Shown here: positions 1 to 6,618 of the stretch, piece by piece
How positions within the stretch are numbered: the stretch's first letter is position 1
Layout: every line of letters begins with the position of its first letter
Origin: Candidatus Parvarchaeota archaeon
GTDB lineage: Archaea; Nanobdellota; Nanobdellia; Parvarchaeales; Parvarchaeaceae
Reading direction: 5' to 3'
DNA: 10,904 bases
NCBI GenBank assembly: GCA_023488405.1
Contig: JAMDDW010000015.1
Span: 1 to 10,904, forward strand
Position numbers and translations under genes: made by a program
Notes under the pieces: model-generated
The model's database searches: none
Told to the model about the DNA's origin: nothing
The model's input: the letters and a program-made list of their open reading frames with translations, nothing else

Positions 1-43
1 TTTAATATTATTAATATTAACAAGTGCTATTTATAAAGAATAC

Positions 44-115
44 GGGCCGGTGGTCTAATGGCATGACGTCACGTTCGCATCGTGAAGGCTCCGAGTTCAA
101 ATCTCGGCCGGTCCA
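44..115 (+). tRNA. tRNA-Ala (anticodon CGC)
   Basis: Full cloverleaf. The acceptor stem 44-50 pairs with 108-114 and contains G46-U112, which is the G3-U70 wobble that marks alanine tRNAs. The D stem is 53-55/65-67. The anticodon stem is 69-73/81-85, with loop TTCGCAT and anticodon CGC at 76-78, reading GCG. The T stem is 91-95/103-107 with loop TTCAAAT. A115 is the discriminator base. CCA is not encoded after it and must be added by CCA-adding enzyme. An A/T-rich TATA-like element at about 11-20 sits 29 bases upstream, as for the tRNA-Ser in this window. No intron. Confidence 0.96.
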
Positions 116-133
116 AAGATAAAGATTATTAAG

Positions 134-139
134 TTTTTT
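134..139 (+). terminator. T6 terminator of tRNA-Ala
   Basis: A run of six T begins 19 bases after the tRNA-Ala 3' end, in the short gap before the convergent GT2/GtrA gene. Oligo-T on the non-template strand is the usual archaeal termination signal. Function is inferred from position. Confidence 0.5.
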
Positions 140-140
140 A

Positions 141-1154
141 TCAGAGGAATACTTTCTGGTGGTTTCCCCTTCCCCATATTATTTTATTGGTAAAGAAAAG
201 GGATACTGCTGAAACAATTATTATTGAAAAAGTAGATATTATCGAAAAATCTGTTCTTCCAAATGCAAGCATATACTTAGAGATTATGCTTATCATAAAT
301 ATATCAAAGGCAACTACTGCAAGTATGAATGCATTGAACTTGCCAAAGCGGTATGCAGAGCTCAGGAATCCCTTGTTCCTGAAGTTTATCTTCTCATTTA
401 CAATAAAATTAGAAAAGCCGCTTATTTCACCACCCAAAAGAACAGCTAACGGGTAGAAAAAACCCAAGCTTAGACTGGTATATACCATCAATAAATTAAT
501 GATATAAGAAAAGGAAGAGATTAGGCTGTAATTTATTGATGTCTTGTTAAAACTCTTTATTACGGATTCTACCATCTCTGCCAGGTTTATCCTTTTATTG
601 TCTTTCCCATATTCCTCTCGTATTATTTCTGTATTGTGTATACCATGAGCATTAAGGATATTTATTGATTCAACCATGAAAGACTTACCATTTAGTTTTG
701 TGTCTCTTAAAAGAAGCGCCGCTTCCTTGGTTATTATTCTATTAAATGAAAAATTATTATATGAATTCCCAAATGACAATAAATTAGAAAGTTCTGTAAC
801 AACCATTTCTCTAAAATTTCTTCTTCCGCTTTCGATTAGATTGCCGCCATTTAAGTAATCAGTAAACCACGTTGCATTAATAACAGAATAACTTTCAAAA
901 GTAACAACCTTTTCAGCACCTAAATTTAGAGCAGCTGAAAGCCCTAAGCGAAAACTCTCCCCAAAAAGTCGTATATGCGCAAACCTCACAATAATAAGAT
1001 TGTTCCATCTGCTTTCATCTTCCTCATTAGAGTCTAGTAAGACTATTGAAGGGCTTTTAACAACTTTATTCAGTTTATCCAGAAACTGCTGCCTCTGCGT
1101 GCTTTTCTGATTTACAAACGCAGGTAAAAGGAACGCTACACTCGGATTGCTCAT
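141..1154 (-). CDS. GT2-like glycosyltransferase fused to GtrA membrane domain, catalytic motifs eroded
   Basis: Family call: two-domain architecture of archaeal polyprenol-phosphate sugar transferases (DPM1-like), with a GT2 domain at about 1-190 and a GtrA-type membrane domain at about 205-330 (four hydrophobic stretches). GT2 landmarks remain: LLPA at 9-12, LDSNEED at 40-46, a G-x-S-x-R-x-G stretch near 65-71, LIESGRR at 106-112. The GtrA signature is at 238-260 (GEISGFSNFIVNEKINF) and again at 321-328. Odd: the metal- and nucleotide-binding DxD position reads F-E-S-Y-S (86-90), so the second Asp is Tyr and the first Glu; VDDGSTD is also degenerate. It may be a pseudoenzyme that binds or flips a lipid-linked sugar, or a very divergent enzyme. 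Start: ATG at 1154 (337 aa) puts the first beta strand at the N terminus and has a TATA box 27-28 bases upstream. An in-frame ATG at 1178 (8 more residues) also has a TATA-like palindrome 25 bases upstream and cannot be excluded. Last gene of the minus-strand set after Pelota. Confidence 0.8.
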   Translation of the reverse strand: MSNPSVAFLLPAFVNQKSTQRQQFLDKLNKVVKSPSIVLLDSNEEDESRWNNLIIVRFAHIRLFGESFRLGLSAALNLGAEKVVTFESYSVINATWFTDYLNGGNLIESGRRNFREMVVTELSNLLSFGNSYNNFSFNRIITKEAALLLRDTKLNGKSFMVESINILNAHGIHNTEIIREEYGKDNKRINLAEMVESVIKSFNKTSINYSLISSFSYIINLLMVYTSLSLGFFYPLAVLLGGEISGFSNFIVNEKINFRNKGFLSSAYRFGKFNAFILAVVAFDIFMISIISKYMLAFGRTDFSIISTFSIIIVSAVSLFFTNKIIWGRGNHQKVFL

Positions 1155-1176
1155 TAATAAGTAAACACAGTAACTC

Positions 1177-1186
1177 ATATTTAAAC
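1177..1186 (-). promoter_or_regulatory. TATA box of the GT2/GtrA gene
   Basis: GTTTAAATAT on the minus strand, centred about 27 bases upstream of the ATG at 1154, the spacing expected for a leaderless archaeal transcript. It overlaps the alternative ATG at 1178. A second candidate, the palindrome ACCTTTTAAAGGT at 1197-1209, is centred 25 bases upstream of 1178. Confidence 0.5.
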
Positions 1187-1228
1187 TTAATTTTCTACCT
1201 TTTAAAGGTAACTTGTTTTATTTTATGG

Positions 1229-2221
1229 CTAGATATCTGTAAATTTTACAAGTATTCCGCCAAAAGAATTTAGCTGGCTTAAAGATTCATCGTTTTCATC
1301 GAATAGGATTATTTCGCAGCCAAAACTATCGAGCTTTTCCAGAATTTCTTTATTATTGAGTACATATTCCTTTGATAATAAGGCCTGCAAGGGCCTTTTC
1401 TCCTTCAATTCGGCGTTTATCTCTTCTTTTCCATATACATAGCCTTTTTCATTTTTAGATATGCCTGTTAAGTATTGTCCCATGAGCTTTCTTTGGATAG
1501 ATAATCTTGCTTTGCCCAATGCAGCATTTATGCTGTCCCTAGACAGAAGTTCTTTTAACCCCGTATCTGCATACGAAACATTCTCATATACAATATTTTT
1601 GTCTTTAAGATGATTTTTCCTCAGATCTTCGTTGTCCATTGCCTTGCCTGCCACTATGAAAACGCTATATCCTTTTTTGTATTCTTCCAAAAGTAAGGCA
1701 GACAGCCTTGTAAAAAACTCCTTTCTGCTTTCATTTTTGAATCTTTTCCCGCTTACTGACTTGCTAAACCCCATTTTTCTTTTTATTCTGTAATTATACA
1801 TAATATAGAAAAACGCTTCCCCTTCTTCATAAACACAGATAAAAACCTTTGGAGAGGTTTCTGCTGCCTGCCTTATAAGTTTGATCTGAAAATTAAGCAG
1901 CTTGCCCTTTTTAAGTGTAAAACCAGTGCCTCGTTTTATCGATAAAGTATGGTATTTGTGCAATGGAACATTTTCATCGGATGAAAAGGTAATTCTGCCG
2001 CTTACGTCCAACGAAGTTTCTGTTAATTTCAGCTTTTCTATGGTTATCCCTATTTTTATCGTTTTTATTTCCTGTGACTTCCCTACAACTATTTTTCTCC
2101 TAGAATAAGCAGTCAGTTCATCCCCATTTTCTAATATATATTGTAGGAAAATGAGATCACTGTAGGATTTTACTATTGCTTTAATTGTGTTGTTTTTGCT
2201 GTCCAATTTTACGATTTTCAT
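1229..2221 (-). CDS. pelA: mRNA surveillance protein Pelota (aDom34)
   Basis: Pelota/Dom34 binds the empty A site of stalled ribosomes and, with the GTPase aEF1alpha and ABCE1, splits them (no-go/non-stop rescue). At 330 aa it is slightly short for the family (about 350). Three domains: Sm-like N domain (1-125) with MKIVK at the start and GDELTAYSRRK at 33-43; HTLSIKRG at 91-98; central eRF1-like domain (about 126-235) with SGKR at 157-160; C domain (236-330) with YGKEEI at 263-268 and GGILVKF at 321-327, equivalent to the usual GGIAAxLRY end. There is no GGQ, as expected for Pelota and unlike release factor aRF1. Divergent points: the usual AGPGF motif reads AGKAMDNED (191-199). The start codon overlaps the permease stop (ATGA), suggesting cotranscription and coupled translation; no clear Shine-Dalgarno site is seen. 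Confidence 0.93.
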   Translation of the reverse strand: MKIVKLDSKNNTIKAIVKSYSDLIFLQYILENGDELTAYSRRKIVVGKSQEIKTIKIGITIEKLKLTETSLDVSGRITFSSDENVPLHKYHTLSIKRGTGFTLKKGKLLNFQIKLIRQAAETSPKVFICVYEEGEAFFYIMYNYRIKRKMGFSKSVSGKRFKNESRKEFFTRLSALLLEEYKKGYSVFIVAGKAMDNEDLRKNHLKDKNIVYENVSYADTGLKELLSRDSINAALGKARLSIQRKLMGQYLTGISKNEKGYVYGKEEINAELKEKRPLQALLSKEYVLNNKEILEKLDSFGCEIILFDENDESLSQLNSFGGILVKFTDI

Positions 2222-3327
2222 ATTATTGAATAAACTGTATAAGCTAATCCAAGTATCATAACTATAGCTGTAAAAATTATCAAATATACTCCGCCCGGCA
2301 CTAAATATTTAATGTGCTTTTTTTCTCTCTTTTTTCTTTCTAAGAATACTGCATATAATATCATTATAGCTAGGATTGAAATAAATATGCCGCCTGTTAC
2401 ATCAAGAATACTTTCAAAATTGAACTCAAAAAACGCTATTGCAAAAGGAGCGGCTAGTGAAAGAAACATGCTTGGTTTCCTTGCAATACCAAAGTCATAA
2501 GTAAACGAATCTGCAAGAACTAGGCTAAGCGCGATATATGGCGTTAACAATATGAACAAAGTTGTCAAAGAAAACAGTATCTCATAATAAACTGAGTGTA
2601 TTCCATCGGTAGCGACTGTTGAAACAGTAGGGCCAAATGCACCTACAAATGCAAAAGAAAAGAAGACATAAAGAAGCAGAGTGATTATGTATGAAACTAC
2701 TATTACGCTTGTTAATTGCTTGACTCCACCCAGTTCTTCCTTTACTTCTGGTATAACAGTATAGCCTGTAAAGGAGAAAAGGATAATTCCAAAAGGCCCA
2801 AATAAGCTGGTTAAATTATAGTTGTAAAAGTTGGCGTCTTTTACTATAGTTAAAACGGAAAGTGCTGCTGCAATTATAAGCGCTATTTTTATAAAAAGCA
2901 GCGGAAGTTCCGCATCCTCAACAAATTTGTATCCTTTGTATATTAATGGGAGTGTAAGAATAAACACTAAAAGAACGGAAACTGAGTAAGGGATGTGAAA
3001 AAGAAAAACCATTACAAATGCAATACCTGTAAGATAAGCAATTTGAGCGCCATAGATTGTTAGAACCTGAAAAATCAGAATCAGTACTCTCAACCTTTTT
3101 CCTGTATACTTACTTATTATTACAGGCAGCTGATGAAGTTTTTTAAAGTGACTTGAAAGTTCTCCAGTGTACATTGTTATAAGTATAGACGCAAAACCGA
3201 TAAGGACAAGCAATGCTATGCCCTCAAAAAAACCACTTTTTTCTATAGCATAAGGCAGAGCTAATATACCACCCCCCACTATAGTTCCAACAGTAGTACT
3301 CAATGCTGCAAGATATCGCATATTCAT
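2218..3327 (-). CDS. amino-acid permease of the AAAP/aromatic amino-acid type
   Basis: An integral membrane protein of 369 aa with about 11 hydrophobic helices (roughly 5-27, 34-54, 80-108, 112-130, 142-162, 174-192, 205-230, 248-275, 288-305, 309-330, 341-366). The glycine-rich first helix, GTIVGGGILALPY at 14-26, is the unwound substrate/ion-binding helix of APC-superfamily transporters and best matches the Aa_trans / Trp-Tyr permease families. TGYTVIPEVKEELGG at 187-201 matches the conserved segment after TM6. Probably proton- or sodium-coupled uptake of amino acids; the substrate cannot be told from sequence. The basic loop RKKREKK (331-337) lies between the last two helices. Start ATG 3327 is chosen because a TATA box lies 28 bases upstream; ATG 3321 is the alternative. 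First gene of a unit with Pelota. Amino-acid import suits an archaeon with reduced biosynthesis, but that is inference. Confidence 0.88.
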   Translation of the reverse strand: MNMRYLAALSTTVGTIVGGGILALPYAIEKSGFFEGIALLVLIGFASILITMYTGELSSHFKKLHQLPVIISKYTGKRLRVLILIFQVLTIYGAQIAYLTGIAFVMVFLFHIPYSVSVLLVFILTLPLIYKGYKFVEDAELPLLFIKIALIIAAALSVLTIVKDANFYNYNLTSLFGPFGIILFSFTGYTVIPEVKEELGGVKQLTSVIVVSYIITLLLYVFFSFAFVGAFGPTVSTVATDGIHSVYYEILFSLTTLFILLTPYIALSLVLADSFTYDFGIARKPSMFLSLAAPFAIAFFEFNFESILDVTGGIFISILAIMILYAVFLERKKREKKHIKYLVPGGVYLIIFTAIVMILGLAYTVYSII

Positions 3328-3351
3328 AGATTTAGTAGAATTTTAAGACTA

Positions 3352-3359
3352 ATATATTT
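3352..3359 (-). promoter_or_regulatory. TATA box of the permease-Pelota unit
   Basis: AAATATAT on the minus strand, centred about 28 bases upstream of the permease ATG at 3327, with a purine-rich BRE-like AAACACC just upstream. A weaker TTAAAAT at 3340-3346 is too close to either ATG for leaderless initiation. Confidence 0.5.
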
Positions 3360-3418
3360 GGTGTTTATAGGTTAGAGCTGTAATTTATTAATACAAGCGC
3401 TTTAATATTATCTATGCT

Positions 3419-3491
3419 GCTCTCGTAGTCTAGCGGCCAAGGACAGTGGCCTCTCGAGTCACTGACCCGGGTTCAAATCCCGGCGGGAGCA
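3419..3491 (+). tRNA. tRNA-Glu (anticodon CTC)
   Basis: Full cloverleaf. Acceptor stem 3419-3425/3484-3490 (one T-G wobble); D stem 3428-3431/3441-3444; anticodon stem 3446-3450/3458-3462 with loop CTCTCGA and anticodon CTC at 3453-3455 (codon GAG); T stem 3467-3471/3479-3483 with loop TTCAAAT. Discriminator A3491; CCA is not encoded. No intron. TATA-like TTTATTAA at about 3384-3391, roughly 31 bases upstream. It is divergent from the permease gene, and their promoters lie within about 90 bases of each other. Confidence 0.96.
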
Positions 3492-3624
3492 TTCTTTAAT
3501 TATTTGGTATCTCTTTAAATTAAATCTATAGACTAAGATTACTTCCAAAGATTTATTATTAAGACTTATTTTAAAATTTCTCACACATTTTTAATAACAA
3601 ACTCTAAAAATTACTAAGTTCATT

Positions 3625-4878
3625 CTAAGGCGACATGTCTATAAAGACTCCATCCGTTCCATATCCGCTATAATCAAGAGCATCTCCGTAAAGTGGCCAC
3701 CACCCCATCAGATCCTTATAATTTACCGGCCTGCCATAAATGCCTTCATTGTAAATTTGTTTAATCTGTGAATAATCTAGAGAAACATTATAAAATTGCA
3801 TATTAGCTAGAGTGCCATTAAATACTCTATAACCAAATTCGGGAGTAGTACCATCATAAACTATACCTCTTGCACCTATATCTAGTGGCGCTATCGATGT
3901 ATATAAAGTACCAGAAACTTCCCGTGAACTGTTAAGCTTCCCATTTAAGTAGATACTTTCATTTTCTTTGGATGCATTATAAGTGAAAACATATAAAACC
4001 CAGTTATTGTAGAAATAACTAGGCTTAACTGCATTTCCACTTGGTGTCCATACCTCTTCATCGTTACTTGAATTAACTATAAATGACCTAATCGCGAAAT
4101 TGCCTGAACTAGAACAAGAGGTTCCTAAATCAACGAAATAGCTCTCATTATCATTACCTCTTCCATTTTTAGCTACTAATCCAAAATCATTACAGCCTTG
4201 ATTTGAAAGATTTAATGTTTTATCTCTAAACCAGATAGCAATTGTAAATCCTTCCTTATGATTAAATAGATAAGAATTATTATCTAAAAGAATAAAACCA
4301 CCATGATAATCTCCATATGTACTGTTTGGAGGTTCTCTAATAAAATTTATAAAATTTTCATTAGAAACTTGTCCATTTATGGTACCAGTTGCATTGGAAG
4401 AAACATTACCTGCTTGAGTTAAGTAATAATACTGTAATTTTGCGGATATGGAGAAAGTTTTACTAGTATTACACTTTATTTCAGGGATTATTATCTTCGA
4501 TGAACTATCTGGTTTTAATAGTATGTTGTGGACGGCAGGAGTTATATTGTATAACTTATTATACTGTCCACTAATACCAGAAGCAGAAACTAGATAAAAA
4601 CCATTCAAATTAACATAAAACGCATTATTTGGAAAAGCTCCAGAATTTATTGAAACAACAAGACCAAAGTCGTTACAAACTGCTGAAGAAACGATAAATG
4701 GAGAAAAACCAGTACTCACGGTTGTTATGCTTGATGATGGGTTGAAAATACCCATGCTGTATAGGATTACTGCTACTATGACTATTATTAAGATGGCCCA
4801 GCCATAGGTCATCATGTACTCTAATGCTGATTGTGATCTCTTGCTTTTTCTTGAGATATCTAAATAATTAAATAGCAT
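3625..4878 (-). CDS. pilin-like surface protein with class III signal peptide and LamG-like lectin domain
   Basis: Secreted, membrane-anchored protein of 417 aa. The class III signal is at 11-45: KSKRS then QSALEY, predicted to be cut by the PibD/FlaK-type prepilin peptidase between S15 and Q16, leaving Glu at mature +5, then a hydrophobic helix (27-45). A beta-rich linker domain follows (57-170) with Cys68 and Cys136. Residues about 190-385 resemble a LamG/concanavalin-like jelly roll (FTIAIWF at 211-217; VFNGTLANMQFYNVSL at 352-367). The last residues, GWWPLYGDALDYSGYGTDG (392-410), look like the first strand of a LamG domain displaced to the C terminus. Fourteen N-x-S/T sequons and four cysteines suggest a glycosylated, disulfide-bonded exterior. 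Start: the reading frame is open upstream to an ATG at 4950, but the TATA box lies at 4901-4909, so the ATG at 4878, identical in context to the neighbour's start, is chosen. Possible role in adhesion or pili; which is not known. Confidence 0.85.
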   Translation of the reverse strand: MLFNYLDISRKSKRSQSALEYMMTYGWAILIIVIVAVILYSMGIFNPSSSITTVSTGFSPFIVSSAVCNDFGLVVSINSGAFPNNAFYVNLNGFYLVSASGISGQYNKLYNITPAVHNILLKPDSSSKIIIPEIKCNTSKTFSISAKLQYYYLTQAGNVSSNATGTINGQVSNENFINFIREPPNSTYGDYHGGFILLDNNSYLFNHKEGFTIAIWFRDKTLNLSNQGCNDFGLVAKNGRGNDNESYFVDLGTSCSSSGNFAIRSFIVNSSNDEEVWTPSGNAVKPSYFYNNWVLYVFTYNASKENESIYLNGKLNSSREVSGTLYTSIAPLDIGARGIVYDGTTPEFGYRVFNGTLANMQFYNVSLDYSQIKQIYNEGIYGRPVNYKDLMGWWPLYGDALDYSGYGTDGVFIDMSP

Positions 4879-4931
4879 ATTATTTGGATGGAAAGTAAAG
4901 GATATAAATATTTCTTTGAAACAAGAAAACT
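4721..4931 (-). repeat. Shared 211-bp promoter/signal-peptide module, copy B
   Basis: Direct repeat of 6312-6522, same length with no gaps, 14 mismatches counted by eye (about 93% identical). It covers the promoter, start codon, class III signal peptide, membrane helix and first residues of the mature protein. Similarity falls sharply downstream in the exposed domains, where only protein-level resemblance remains. Confidence 0.9.
4901..4909 (-). promoter_or_regulatory. TATA box of the LamG pilin-like gene
   Basis: ATTTATATC on minus, centred 27 bases upstream of the ATG at 4878, with A-rich BRE-like sequence in front. It fixes the start: transcripts would begin at or near 4878, so the longer frame to 4950 would not be carried. 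Identical to the copy at 6492-6500. Confidence 0.7.
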
Positions 4932-4984
4932 TTGAATTTCCAATACTCAAGTTTGAAGTAAGATTTAAATAGATAGCAAATAAA

Positions 4985-6469
4985 TTAAGCTACGCTTCCA
5001 AAGCCTATAGAAGGCATTATTCCATTTGCTGGATAATCTCGAATATCTAACCATGTTACGTTTATTTCACTTCCACTAACTGGACCACAACCAGCACCAT
5101 TTCTAAAGAGTACTGTTCGCAATGGATAATTTTCAGGGTTGTTATCTAACTGAGAAGTGTAATTAAGTAAGTAGTCCATGTTTGTACCCTTATTAATAAG
5201 AGAGAACACTTCTTGATTCCCTATCAATCCAGTACTATTATAAAAATCGGTAGCTGCCTGACTGACATTTCCATATTGATAATGTATCCAAGAAGTTGGA
5301 GAATTTTGCCACTGCGCCCATCCTGCAGAATCATGTTCGGAAGAATTGTACCATCCCAAAATAGTCCAGCCACAAGCACGAGAAGGGTTAGGTACGAAAT
5401 CTCCTTGCCAATCTAGTGCCACAGGTGAAGAAAAGTTTTCTTTGCTATAATAAAATTCCACTCCAACTGGAGAAAAATCCATAGTAAAGCCATTATGCAC
5501 TTGAACATATCTGGTAGTACTTAAATCATCTGTAGTCCATCCTGTTGGATAAACTGTTCCTTTAAAATTCTGATAATAATTAAAAACATTTTCTCCATTA
5601 TCGTATTCTGCGTAATTTGAACAGCTTGAAGTTGGGGTTGAACCGCACGGTATCTGTGGTGCTTCACCAGTGTTAACTGTGTTCAAAACGTTTGATGATG
5701 TTGAAAAGAAGTCCATGTATACTGTGGTTGTTGTGAAACTACCTAGCTTTAGCCAGTATAATACTGTCTGGCTGTTGCTTGTCCCGTTTTCCCTCCAAGA
5801 GGGTATTATTGTGCCGTTTGGATATGTGAATTCTATGTTTGAAAGGTTGGAAGAAGCATATGAATTGTAGTTATTCATGTTGACTATTACCATCTGCTGG
5901 AAAGGTGATGGGGTTGCTGTTGAAGATGTTATTGTCAAAGGAACGTATTTTACTATTGGATTTACTGATGAAGTTCCTGCTATTGTACCTGTTGTATTTG
6001 TAACTACATTTCCTGCTGGTGTTGAGTAACTGTACTGTATTTTTGCTGATAATGAATACTTTACATTTGCTGATGTGCATGCTACTGTTGGTATTACTAT
6101 TGTAGCTGTTTTTCCTGGTGATATTGCTGTTTTTGTAAGATTATACGCTTTTGTTAAGGCTGTTGTGCCTGTATTCGAGGTTATGTATATCCTTGATATT
6201 GTTGCCTGGGTTGCTGTATCTGGCAATCCTCCTGATATTATTGCCACTGATAAACCTGCTGGACTGCATACTGTTGATGAGACTGTGAACGGGCTAAAGC
6301 CTATGCTTGTTGTCGTTATGCTTGATGATGGATTAAAAATACCCATACTGTATAGGATTACGGCTACTATGACTATTATTAGGATAGCCCAGCCATAGGT
6401 CATCATGTACTCTAATGCTGACTGTGATCTTTTGCTTTTTCTTGAGATATCTAGATAATTAAATAGCAT
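4985..6469 (-). CDS. pilin-like surface protein with class III signal peptide and DUF2341 domain
   Basis: 494 aa. The N terminus is the same module as the downstream neighbour: KSKRS then QSALEY with predicted cleavage S15/Q16, Glu at mature +5 and hydrophobic helix 27-45. Residues 57-165 form a Ser/Thr-rich beta domain with Cys68 and Cys131, homologous at low identity to the same region of the neighbour (GFSPF at 57-61, AGNVVTNTTGTI at 152-163). Residues about 176-265 match DUF2341: MVIVNMNNYNSY, PNGTIIPSWRE, then LYWLKLGSFTTTTVYMDF. Residues 290-494 look like a further beta-sandwich ending in TWLDIRDYPANGIMPSIGFG, the W-x-x-x-R-x-Y-x-x-x-P-S-x-x-x-G tail often found after DUF2341. Eleven sequons and six cysteines. 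Start ATG 6469 is set by a TATA box 27 bases upstream. Likely displayed on the surface or in a pilus-like fibre; ligand unknown. The 106-base gap to the next gene contains that gene's own promoter. Confidence 0.85.
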   Translation of the reverse strand: MLFNYLDISRKSKRSQSALEYMMTYGWAILIIVIVAVILYSMGIFNPSSSITTTSIGFSPFTVSSTVCSPAGLSVAIISGGLPDTATQATISRIYITSNTGTTALTKAYNLTKTAISPGKTATIVIPTVACTSANVKYSLSAKIQYSYSTPAGNVVTNTTGTIAGTSSVNPIVKYVPLTITSSTATPSPFQQMVIVNMNNYNSYASSNLSNIEFTYPNGTIIPSWRENGTSNSQTVLYWLKLGSFTTTTVYMDFFSTSSNVLNTVNTGEAPQIPCGSTPTSSCSNYAEYDNGENVFNYYQNFKGTVYPTGWTTDDLSTTRYVQVHNGFTMDFSPVGVEFYYSKENFSSPVALDWQGDFVPNPSRACGWTILGWYNSSEHDSAGWAQWQNSPTSWIHYQYGNVSQAATDFYNSTGLIGNQEVFSLINKGTNMDYLLNYTSQLDNNPENYPLRTVLFRNGAGCGPVSGSEINVTWLDIRDYPANGIMPSIGFGSVA

Positions 6470-6522
6470 ATTATTTGGATGAAAAGTAAAGGATATAAAT
6501 ATTTCTTTAGAATAAGAAAACT
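6312..6522 (-). repeat. Shared 211-bp promoter/signal-peptide module, copy A
   Basis: Partner of 4721-4931 in the same orientation: 14 differences in 211 positions, no indels, several silent. Identity continues about 50 bases upstream of the start codon through the TATA box, so the duplicated unit includes the promoter, and stops in the first codons of the mature domain. Confidence 0.9.
6492..6500 (-). promoter_or_regulatory. TATA box of the DUF2341 pilin-like gene
   Basis: ATTTATATC on minus, centred 27 bases upstream of the ATG at 6469, preceded by the purine-rich CTAAAGAAAT (BRE-like). Spacing implies a leaderless mRNA. Confidence 0.7.
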
Positions 6523-6589
6523 ATGAAATTATTAATAACCATTTAATAAATTTATAATTTTAATAGAAAACTAGGGTAAAACAAAAACC

Positions 6590-6597
6590 TTTTTATT
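6590..6597 (+). promoter_or_regulatory. TATA box of galT
   Basis: TTTTTATT, centred about 25 bases before the ATG at 6619, with ACAAAAACC (BRE-like) just upstream. No Shine-Dalgarno motif lies between it and the ATG, so a leaderless transcript is likely. Confidence 0.6.
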
Positions 6598-6618
6598 GCT
6601 AAAGGATATCTGATTCGT

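Noticed and set aside
30..37. TTTATAAA just upstream of tRNA-Ala as its promoter
   Set aside because: It ends about 7 bases from the tRNA 5' end, far too close; the element at 11-20 has the right spacing.
187..456. 89-aa open frame on + within the GtrA domain region
   Set aside because: Antisense to hydrophobic helices of the GT2/GtrA protein; such shadows are common in AT-rich membrane-protein genes.
3829..4686. CNDFGLV occurs twice in the LamG protein (residues 68-75 and 229-235)
   Set aside because: The codons differ at several silent positions and the surroundings do not align, so it is not a recent repeat; it may be chance or convergence on a Cys-containing strand.
4879..4950. 24-residue N-terminal extension of the LamG pilin-like protein
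   Set aside because: The extension covers the TATA box that is duplicated upstream of the sister gene, and the sister begins exactly at the internal ATG (MLFNYLDIS).
6075..6398. 107-aa open frame on + opposite the DUF2341 pilin-like gene
   Set aside because: It is antisense to the well-supported signal peptide and beta domain, has no promoter of its own, and its codons mirror the repetitive Thr/Ala/Ile coding of the real gene.
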